Assembly: GCF_000186865.1 (NCBI RefSeq)
Contig: NW_008705562.1
Coordinates: 662,431 to 685,637, forward strand
Direction: 5' to 3'
Length of the DNA stretch: 23,207 bases
From: Aureococcus anophagefferens
Taxonomy: Eukaryota; Sar; Pelagophyceae; Pelagomonadales; Pelagomonadaceae
This document shows positions 6,204-13,237 of the stretch, one piece after another (position 1 is the first letter of the stretch; every line of letters begins with the position of its first letter). Both the position numbers and the translations under genes were made by a program. The notes beneath the pieces are model-generated. The model ran no database searches, was not told the origin of the DNA, and worked only from the letters and a program-made list of their open reading frames with translations.

Positions 6204-9104
6204 ATGGCGCCCATGGCGACGGACGTCGAGCGGCGCATGTCGCGCGCGACGAACGCGCCGCCGCCCGACGCTTTGCACATGGTGACGAACACGGGCACGT
6301 ACCAGGGCGCGCGGAAGATGAGCCGCCTCATGCACGCTTCCTCGCTCGTGCAGCGCGCGCGCGCGGAGCTCGTGCGCGCCAAGGAGGCCGGGGAGAAGAT
6401 CGAGGTGCGGACGCAGTTCATCGACGGCGCCAGCGGTGGGACGCGGCCGAACACGAGCGGGGGCAGCGCCGTGCTCTACCGCGAGGACGAGGCCGGCGAC
6501 GCGTCGGCGTCGTCGCCCGGCTACGCGTCGCGCGTGCTCTTCGCGCGGCGCCGCGAGGCCGAGGAGGCGCGGCGGCGGCTCCACGGCACGGCGCTGCACC
6601 CGGCGCTGACGACGCGCATCGTCGCCCACGCCACGGACTACCGGGACCGCTACTGCGGCGCGTGCGAGTTCGAGGACCAGCCGAGGTGCACGTTCTGCCA
6701 CTGCAGCAAGCTCAGCGTCTTCCGGCGCATGCCCCTCGTGCGCATGGCCCGCGAGCTCCTCACGCTGCGCCCGACGATCTCCGCGACGCAGCTCGCGCGG
6801 GAGGTGAGCCGCTACGCGACGAGCGACGACGCGGCGACGCGGCTCAACGAGAAGGTCGAGGGCTGGTGGCAGACGATGAACCCGCACCAGGCCTTCCTCT
6901 GCGACCGCCACGGCCGCATGAAGGACGACGTCGACGAGAACGAGAAGGCCTACCGCGACGAGATCGCGCGCCTCGCCTTCCAGCTCGAGGCGTCGCGCGA
7001 GCGGGGGAAGCGCGACGCGGGCGAGGTCGCGCGGCTGCAGAAGGTGCTCTACCACGAGCACCTCGACGAGGACGAGCTCCGGGGCCGCATCCGCGCGCTG
7101 GAGCGCGAGCTCGACATGATGCGCATCGCCCTGCGCGACAAGGACGCGCGGCTCCAGGCCGCGCTCGGCGAGCTCACGGATCTGAAGAGCTTCGCGCCGG
7201 ACGTCGGCCTCGCGGCGACGCAGACGGAGGTCGTCCGGCGGAAGGGCGCCCACACGCAGAGCGACTTCAGCGCGTCGGGCCGCGAGCACGTCAAGTTCAA
7301 GATCCTGCCCTGGGGCACGACCGTCGACGCCGAGGACATTTTGGGCGCGGCGGAGCCGCCGCCCGAGGGCCCCGCGAGCCCGCTGAGCCCGCCGTCGACG
7401 CCCGTCCAGGCGCGGTCGCCGAAGATGAAGAAGTTCGCGGGCAGCCCCACGGCGCCCGTGAGGAAGGAGATCGACCTCGCCGAGGACGACGACGACGACG
7501 ACGACGACGACGAGTCCGTCGGCGCCGCGCCCGAGGGCGCGTTCGTCGAGGAGCTCAGCTCGAAGCGCAAGAAGAAGAAGCTGAAGAAGCTGAAGAAGGA
7601 GCGCTACGCGAACGCGCGCTACGACCGGCTCAACAAGCTGCCCAAGGGCAAGGCCGCGGGCGTCGCGCTGCAGCAGCTCCTCGTGAACATCTACTCCGTC
7701 TACGAGTCCAAGGTGCTCGGCGACAAGCAGGACGTCGACGAGGGCCGGCCCTGCGACCCGCTGAGCGTCGACCTGCGGGACCACTTCCGCAAGACGCTGG
7801 GCCTCCGGAAGCTCGCGAACCAAAAAGTCGCGGAGACGATCAACGCGACGAAGCACCTCATGTCGAAGAGCCGCCGGGTCTTCGTCTTCGCCTGGCTCCT
7901 GGGCCTCGACATCTCCAAGCACGCGCCCGACGGCATGGATTTGCTCTACTCGCCGCAGCTGTCGCGCGCGTTCTTTTCGCTCTTCTTCGCGGTGATCGCC
8001 AAGGTCACGCGCTCCACGGGCACGCTCAAGGGCGTCAAGGAGTACCTGCTGCACCACCCGGAGGGCGACCGCAAGGCGCTCGTGGAGCGCAAGGCCCTCT
8101 GCCAGCTCCTCGTCGGCGTGACGCGGCCCAAGTCCGCCACCGGGTCGCGGCCGTCGTCGCGCGACGGCGACGGCGACATGACGCCCGACGAGCGCAAGGC
8201 CTTCATCGGCCGCGTGGACCCGGGCGACTGGACCTGCGAGGACCTCAAGAAGGTCATGACCGTGGCCGAGATCAAGAAGCTGCTCCTCGCCTTCGCGGAC
8301 CTGCCGCGCGTCGCGCCGCGGACGACGGACACGCGGAACACGATCCGGAGCGTCGACTTCGTCGACCTGGACGACGCGCTCTGGACCGTGCTCGTCCACG
8401 GCTCCGAGGCTTTGAGCCGCCACTGCGAGAACCTGACCCACCTCTTCTACAAGTTCGACTGCGACAAGCCGGGCCTGTCGAAGACGGAGTTCCACGACCT
8501 GTGGCGCTACGCGGCCGGGGGCGACGCGCCCGTCGTGCTCAAGGACGTCGACCGCGTCCACTTCGACATCGAGGACGTCTGCGACGGCGACGGCGATCCG
8601 GACGACGACGACGAGCTCATCGACAACGCGGCGAACTTCGCGCTCGCGGCGCTCAAGGTCGACTGCATGCTCGCGCACTCGGCGCGGTGCCTCGACCACT
8701 GGGCCCGCGTGCCCGAGGACGACCCCCTCGTGAAGCGCGGCGCGCCGCCCCGCGCGGCGTCGTTCCGCCGCACGGAGCTGCCGCCGGGCCAGGTGCCCGT
8801 GCCGCCGGGCTTGGCGCGGCGCGACGCGGGCGACGAGAGCGACGCGAACGACGACGACGACGACGCCAAGGCGCCCGCGCCCGCGCCCGCGCCGGAGAAG
8901 CCCTACTTCAACACGACGCTCGAGTACGCCGACGCGCACGTCGCCGCGACGAAGCTCCAGGCCGGCGCGCGCGGCCGCCGGACGCGCGTCCAGGTCGCCG
9001 CGCGCGGCAAGCGGAGCCGCCGGCCCTCGGACGCGTCCGTCGCGTCCCGCGCGGGCACGCCGGGCCGCAAGCGGCGGCCCTCGGGGGCGAAGCTCGCCAC
9101 GTAA
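6204..9104 (+). CDS. Large coiled-coil protein with Cys cluster, acidic/basic linker and C-terminal IQ motif
   Basis: A single 2.9-kb exon encodes 966 residues, starting MAPMATDVERRMSR (a second ATG lies three codons on). I do not recognise the family. Visible parts, in order: a Cys-rich patch CGACEFEDQPRCTFCHC (about 151-167) that could bind zinc; a charged coiled coil (about 245-335); an Asp run (about 426-436) followed by a basic run KRKKKKLKKLKKER (about 452-465), possibly a nuclear signal; a folded helical region; an EF-hand-like FYKFDCDKPGLSKTEF (about 748-763); an Asp-rich loop DGDGDPDDDDE; and an IQ-type motif AATKLQAGARGRRTR (about 914-928). A basic Ser/Arg-rich tail ends the protein. 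EF-like and IQ elements suggest calcium/calmodulin-linked cytoskeletal or flagellar work; that is inference only. Confidence 0.75.
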   Translation: MAPMATDVERRMSRATNAPPPDALHMVTNTGTYQGARKMSRLMHASSLVQRARAELVRAKEAGEKIEVRTQFIDGASGGTRPNTSGGSAVLYREDEAGDASASSPGYASRVLFARRREAEEARRRLHGTALHPALTTRIVAHATDYRDRYCGACEFEDQPRCTFCHCSKLSVFRRMPLVRMARELLTLRPTISATQLAREVSRYATSDDAATRLNEKVEGWWQTMNPHQAFLCDRHGRMKDDVDENEKAYRDEIARLAFQLEASRERGKRDAGEVARLQKVLYHEHLDEDELRGRIRALERELDMMRIALRDKDARLQAALGELTDLKSFAPDVGLAATQTEVVRRKGAHTQSDFSASGREHVKFKILPWGTTVDAEDILGAAEPPPEGPASPLSPPSTPVQARSPKMKKFAGSPTAPVRKEIDLAEDDDDDDDDDESVGAAPEGAFVEELSSKRKKKKLKKLKKERYANARYDRLNKLPKGKAAGVALQQLLVNIYSVYESKVLGDKQDVDEGRPCDPLSVDLRDHFRKTLGLRKLANQKVAETINATKHLMSKSRRVFVFAWLLGLDISKHAPDGMDLLYSPQLSRAFFSLFFAVIAKVTRSTGTLKGVKEYLLHHPEGDRKALVERKALCQLLVGVTRPKSATGSRPSSRDGDGDMTPDERKAFIGRVDPGDWTCEDLKKVMTVAEIKKLLLAFADLPRVAPRTTDTRNTIRSVDFVDLDDALWTVLVHGSEALSRHCENLTHLFYKFDCDKPGLSKTEFHDLWRYAAGGDAPVVLKDVDRVHFDIEDVCDGDGDPDDDDELIDNAANFALAALKVDCMLAHSARCLDHWARVPEDDPLVKRGAPPRAASFRRTELPPGQVPVPPGLARRDAGDESDANDDDDDAKAPAPAPAPEKPYFNTTLEYADAHVAATKLQAGARGRRTRVQVAARGKRSRRPSDASVASRAGTPGRKRRPSGAKLAT

Positions 9105-9425
9105 CACCGCCCGAGGGTCCGCCGACGTGTAGGCAATGTAGGCCTCAATGTGAGGCTCTCTACAGCTGTACGACGGGACGTGCGTGCCCCAACTCGCGCC
9201 TGGATTCTGGCTGCTTGACAACGATCTTAGCGACGATGCCATCATGTCGCACCCACAAAATCCTGTCGAGCTGCAACTCGGACAAATGCCACAAAATCCT
9301 CCAGCGGGCCTCAGTTAACCTCAGCGGAGGTCGATGCTCGCAAAGCTTGCCCAGCGGCTCTCGCGGCGCGCGATGGCCTCGGATCGGTGAAGTCCACGCC
9401 ACCCAAGCTCGTGGCGTTGCGCGCG
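9105..9425. other. Intergenic stretch with a 12-bp direct repeat
   Basis: No gene is seen here. The sequence is less GC-rich than the flanking genes. CCACAAAATCCT occurs at 9253-9264 and again at 9289-9300, 36 bp apart. An ATG at 9373 opens a frame that stops after five codons just before the XPD-like start; it could be a minimal upstream ORF. Confidence 0.4.
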
Positions 9426-11516
9426 ATGGCGGCCCTCGCGCAGGCCACGCCGCGCATGACCGTGCACATCGACGGCGTCGACGTGCTCTGGCCCTACGAC
9501 GCCGTCTACGACGAGCAGCTCGACTACATGGCGGCGCTCAAGGCGTGCTTCGACGCGAACGCGCCGGGCATCGTCGAGACGCCGCCGGGCATCGGCGCCT
9601 GCGCCTGCGCCGTCGCGATGTCCGTCGCGCTGGGGCGGCCCCTCGTCTACGCGTGCCGCGCGCTCGCGGACATGGACGCGTGCGCCGCCGCGTGCCGACG
9701 GCTCCGCGCGGCGGGCGCGGACTTCGCCTTCGCGGTGGCGACGCGGCGCCGCATGGCGGGGGGCGGCGGCGCCGCGGACGCGCTCGACCGCCTGCGCCTC
9801 GACGTCGCCGGCGCGCTGCGGACGCCCGCGCCCTTCGACGCCGACGCCGCGAGGGCGCGCGTCGCGGCGCGGCGGCGCGGGGCCGCGCACGGCGCGGGCG
9901 TCTACGCGCCCGACGGCGCCGGCGGCCTCGGCTTCGCGGCGGGCGCCGCGGCCGCCGCGGACGTCGTCGTCGTCGACGCGCGCGACGTCCTCGACCCCGC
10001 GGCGCGGCCCGCGGCGCCGCCGGGCGCCGTCTGCGTCTTCGCGGGCGGCCACGACGTCGACGACCTCTGCCTGCGGCAGCTCACCGTCGCGCTCGCCGGA
10101 GCCGACCTCGCGGCCGCGCGCCGGGGCTGCGCGACGCTCGCCGGGGCCTGCGACCGCGCCGGCGACGACGCGCTCCGCGCCGACTACGACGCGCAGCTCG
10201 CGGCGGGCGCGCCGGGGTCGCTGCGGAAGGCGCGGCACTGCCTCCGCGCGCTCCGCGTCTTCGGCCTGCACCTCGACCGCGCGCGGCGCGACGACAACTC
10301 GGCGAGCGCGGCGGCGTTCCTGCTGGATCTGCGCGCGCGGGCCGGGCTCGAGGCGCGGGCCCTCGCGTTCCTGCCGGCGCGCCTCGCGGCGCTCGCGGCC
10401 GCCGTCGGCGCGCCCGCGCCGCCGGAGCTCGGAAAGGTCGCGGCGTTCGCGGGCCTCGTCGCCGGCGGCGGGCCGGGGTTCGCCGTCGTGAGCGACGGCG
10501 ACCGCGTCACGCTCGCGTGCCTCGACGCGTCCCTCGCGTTCGCGCCCGTCCGCGCCGCGTTCGCGAGCGTCGTCCTCGCGGGCTCCGCGGCGCCCGCGGC
10601 GCCGCTCGCGGCGGCGCTGCTGCGCCTCGACGGCGCGCGGCTCGCCACCGTGGCGGCGCGCGCGGCGCGCGGCGCGCGGCGCGTGCTGCCCCTCGTCGTC
10701 GTCAAGGGCAGCGACCAGCTGCCCCTGTCGACGAAGGCGGACTCGCGGCGCGACCGCGCGACGCTCCGCAACTACGGCGACCTCGTCGCCGGCGCGTGCG
10801 CGAAGACGCCCGACGGCGTCGTCGCCCTCTTCCCGACGGCGGGGTTCCTGCGCTTCGCCGTCGCCGTCTGGGACGAGATCGGCGTCCTGCGGCGCGCGCT
10901 CGAGCACAAGCTCGTCTTCGTCGCGGACGACGACGGCCCCGCGGGCGGCGCCGCGGCCGCGCTCGAGGCCTACCGCGCCGCCTGCGACGCGGGCCGGGGC
11001 GCCCTGCTCCTCGCGTCGGCGCGGGGCGCCGCGGCGCGCCACGTGCCCTTCGCGGGCCACTACGGCCGCTGCGTCGCCTTCGTCGGGCTGCCGTTCCGGC
11101 CGACGGCGGACCCGGTGCTCCGCGCGCGCCTCGACTACCTGCTCCGCGACCGCCAGATCCGCGAGGCCGACTACCTCGCCTTCGACGCGATGCGGGCGGC
11201 GGCGGGCCTCGTGCGCCGCGGCTCGAAGCGCGACTTCGGCGTCGTGCTCCTCGCGGACGCGCGCTTCGCGCGCCGCGACAAGCGCGCGCACCTCCCGGCC
11301 TGGGCCCGCGCCGCGCTCGACGACGGCCACCTGGGCCTGTCGTCGGACGCGGCCCTCGACGCGCTCGGCGACTTCGTGCGCCGCGCGTCGCAGCCGCCGG
11401 ACGGCGACGACGACCTCGCGCGGCGACGCCGCGGCGCCGCGGCGCGGCCCGCGCCCGCGGCCCCGATGGACGTCGAGGCGAAGCCCGCGGTCGTGAAGAT
11501 GGAGACGGGGGCGTAA
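9426..11516 (+). CDS. XPD/ERCC2 helicase homologue lacking all catalytic and Fe-S motifs (pseudo-helicase)
   Basis: A single exon of 696 residues starts at the first in-frame ATG (9426); the ATG at 9456 (MTVHIDGVDVLWPYDAVYDEQ) aligns with the usual XPD N terminus. Collinear matches to XPD run the length of the protein, including the NYG.L and PDGIVA-type block, the ALEKYQEAC-like block (ALEAYRAAC), GRGALLL, HYGR, RQIREADYLAFDAMR and FARRDKRAHLPAW. XPD is the 5'-3' helicase of TFIIH in nucleotide excision repair, bridging p44 and the CAK module. Here Walker A GTGKT reads GIGAC (near 9591-9605), DEAH reads AGGH (10041-10052), no Cys occurs across the Fe-S domain (about codons 91-202), motif V is changed and motif VI lacks QxxGR. 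The frame is open, with no stops and strong GC3, so it looks maintained as a non-catalytic protein. Confidence 0.85.
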   Translation: MAALAQATPRMTVHIDGVDVLWPYDAVYDEQLDYMAALKACFDANAPGIVETPPGIGACACAVAMSVALGRPLVYACRALADMDACAAACRRLRAAGADFAFAVATRRRMAGGGGAADALDRLRLDVAGALRTPAPFDADAARARVAARRRGAAHGAGVYAPDGAGGLGFAAGAAAAADVVVVDARDVLDPAARPAAPPGAVCVFAGGHDVDDLCLRQLTVALAGADLAAARRGCATLAGACDRAGDDALRADYDAQLAAGAPGSLRKARHCLRALRVFGLHLDRARRDDNSASAAAFLLDLRARAGLEARALAFLPARLAALAAAVGAPAPPELGKVAAFAGLVAGGGPGFAVVSDGDRVTLACLDASLAFAPVRAAFASVVLAGSAAPAAPLAAALLRLDGARLATVAARAARGARRVLPLVVVKGSDQLPLSTKADSRRDRATLRNYGDLVAGACAKTPDGVVALFPTAGFLRFAVAVWDEIGVLRRALEHKLVFVADDDGPAGGAAAALEAYRAACDAGRGALLLASARGAAARHVPFAGHYGRCVAFVGLPFRPTADPVLRARLDYLLRDRQIREADYLAFDAMRAAAGLVRRGSKRDFGVVLLADARFARRDKRAHLPAWARAALDDGHLGLSSDAALDALGDFVRRASQPPDGDDDLARRRRGAAARPAPAAPMDVEAKPAVVKMETGA

Positions 11517-11593
11517 AAACCGGGTCCATGAGGCAGTGAAGAGGCAGTGCGGCGTCGCATTGAAGGCCTCATTGAGTGCCATCCGGGGAGACA

Positions 11594-11835
11594 TATAGGA
11601 AATGAGCCGTAGTGATTATAATTGCCCAACGTATATATCATAAACGATGCGAGCCATTCGTTTTAAAGTTTGCATCTTCTTCAATATTGGCTGTGCACTC
11701 ACAGCCATTCATATCCCAAAGTTCATCGAGCTCAGTGAAGTTTATTCCGTCAAGGGTTAGTTTTGCTTATGATGGTGACAAGTATGATGACGCTGTGGTG
11801 AACTTCAGTGGCATTTTTGGACACGGCACCTATTT
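11594..11835. other. AT-rich island without a recognisable gene
   Basis: Composition drops abruptly to roughly 40 percent GC (for example ATTATAATTGCCC and GTATATATCATAAACG) between the XPD-like stop and the repeat region, in a window otherwise near 70 percent GC. Both strands have open stretches but none resembles a protein. It could be promoter or matrix-attachment DNA, an old insertion, or transferred DNA. Confidence 0.5.
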
Positions 11836-11855
11836 CGTGCTGGCCGGGGGTGGAG

Positions 11856-11884
11856 CTGAAGTGCGGACAGTGTCCGCACTTCAG
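11856..11884. repeat. 29-bp perfect palindrome
   Basis: CTGAAGTGCGGACA (11856-11869) is followed by one base and then its exact complement TGTCCGCACTTCAG (11871-11884). With 14-bp perfect arms and a single central base, it may be a binding site for a dimeric factor or a transposon remnant. It marks the border between the AT-rich island and GC-rich repeats. Confidence 0.85.
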
Positions 11885-12041
11885 GATGAGGCGCGGACAG
11901 GCCAAGTCTTGCGATGTGTGCGCCCCCTGGAGGCCCACCGGCGGTCACACCGTGTCCTAGGGGTTCATATGGACGCCGCTGACCCGCGGCGCGCTGCAAT
12001 TCGGTGCCGGCGGCGCGAGCCGCAACGGTTTCGGACCGAGC

Positions 12042-12372
12042 GCGACGCCGTGGCGCCGGGGCCAGAGCGGCGCCCGCCGACGCCGTGGACCGTACCCGCG
12101 CCCCACACACGCCCACCGTATGTTAATCGACGCGCTCCGCCGAAAGATCGTTGGAAATCGCTGGGAATCCGGCCGCGGCGCGCCGCGAACTCGCTCCGCC
12201 GTAGCGCGACACCGTGGCGCCGAGGGCCAGGGCGGCGCCCGCCGACGCCGTGGACCGTACCGGCGGCCCAGACACGCCCACCGTATGTTGTTCGACGCGC
12301 TCCAACAACAAATTGTTGGAAATCGCTGGGAATCCGGCTGCGGCGCGCCGCGAACTCGCTCCGCCGTTGCGC
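12042..12372. repeat. 164-bp tandem duplication
   Basis: Two adjacent copies (12042-12205 and 12206 to about 12372) share long identical blocks such as GCCGACGCCGTGGACCGTAC, CACGCCCACCGTATGTT, TTGGAAATCGCTGGGAATCC and GCGCGCCGCGAACTCGCTCC. They differ mainly in the segment after CCGTATGTT, where copy 2 carries CCAACA...TGTTGG, a short inverted repeat. A weak third match lies just upstream. Both strands stay open through the copies, giving repeated peptides, but I see no known RNA or protein. Confidence 0.85.
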
Positions 12373-12980
12373 GAGGACGCGCCGCTCGGCCGTCCGCGCG
12401 CAATTTTGCATCCACCGATCACCATCGCTGTGTTCCGTCGGACGCATCGGCATCATGGAGCTCGTCGAGGGCGACCCTCACGGTTTTGGACGACCGCGCG
12501 CCGCGCGACGCTCGCCGAGATCGTCGCGACCGAGAACCAGCGGACGGCCACCGCGGCCCTGATGTGGCCCCGTCCGCGCCTCGCTCGGGGCCTCTGCCGG
12601 TCGCGCGTCCATCCCCAGTTACGAACGTCGCCGCGGGAGGCTGGGCAGATGCAGAGAGAGCCTTTTGGCACGCCCAGGGTCCCAAAACGGCTGTATTTCC
12701 ACCTAAATTCATGCCAATATGGCTCGTTTGAGCGGCAGCTTGGCCCAGCTGGCTTTCTGCCAGCCCCGTTGTGTTTCTCCTAACTACGCCCCTGGAGCCT
12801 CACGGCTCCTCCTGGGCTTGCTGGTCGCAGGCCAGCTACTTTTTTGGGCTGTTTGACTTCCAAACAGGCCAATTTTGGGCATCTTCTGAGCACAGGACCA
12901 CTCATGATGATGGTGCTTCGGTACTACTCTCACGGAGTTCGAGGGACGCAGCAAGGTCCCCACCTTCTTTCTTTTACGCC
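12373..12980. other. Intergenic region, no confident gene
   Basis: The first part (12430-12610) has moderately coding-like composition (for example a frame reading ATLAEIVATENQRTATAALM), but no start, stop or family support. The second part is lower in GC and holds small inverted repeats such as CTGTTTG...CAAACAG near 12850-12870. It may contain the upstream control region of the ABC transporter or exon remnants. Confidence 0.3.
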
Positions 12981-13040
12981 TCCGGCGCCTTCGGCGCCTC
13001 TCCGGCGCCTCCGGCGCCGTTCCGGCGCCTTCGGCGCCGA
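12981..13040. repeat. Three 20-bp tandem units built from GGCGCC palindromes
   Basis: Units at 12981-13000, 13001-13020 and 13021-13040 each begin TCCGGCGCCT and each hold two GGCGCC palindromes, six in all, at alternating 9- and 11-bp spacing. The array ends exactly where the pyrimidine tract begins, about 200 bp upstream of the ABC transporter start. Confidence 0.9.
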
Positions 13041-13089
13041 TTTTTTTCTTTTTTTTCCTCTTTTTTTCTCTTTTTTTGGTCTCTGCCAG
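13041..13089 (+). promoter_or_regulatory. Homopyrimidine tract upstream of the ABC transporter
   Basis: About 40 bp of almost pure T with scattered C is followed by GGTCTCTGCCAG. Tract plus CAG at 13087-13089 looks exactly like a 3' splice site, so the transporter may have a 5' UTR intron ending here. Alternatively it is a promoter initiator element. An ATG at 13091 (MKKVPIFAAFC) is in frame with the transporter. Confidence 0.4.
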
Positions 13090-13237
13090 CATGAAAAAAG
13101 TGCCCATTTTTGCAGCATTTTGCAGCGACAAGAAGACATCGTCACAAGCCCACAGCAGAAAAGCGCGGGACCACGACGCGAGCGCGGCCGCGACGCGCCG
13201 GCGAGCGTCGTCGGCGTCGCCAAAAACAGAAGGCAAC

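Noticed and set aside
9253..9300. Target-site duplication around a mobile element (12-bp direct repeat)
   Set aside because: The 24 bp between the copies lack inverted ends or the introner core.
9387..9425. Earlier GTG start for the XPD-like protein
   Set aside because: Nuclear genes rarely start at GTG, and the first in-frame ATG is at 9426. Family alignment begins at 9456.
6662..11539. Very long plus-strand open frame of 1625 codons spanning two genes
   Set aside because: Composition is almost entirely Arg, Ala, Gly and Pro with no domain. It is a frame-shifted shadow of the coiled-coil and XPD-like genes, produced by high GC3.
11965..12456. Minus-strand 163-codon open frame with repeated peptide over the 164-bp duplication
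   Set aside because: The repetition comes from the DNA duplication; the Arg-rich composition and open frames on both strands suggest no real protein.
13041..13080. Pol III terminator for a small RNA gene
   Set aside because: The T-run is far longer than needed, and no A/B box or RNA-like structure is found upstream.
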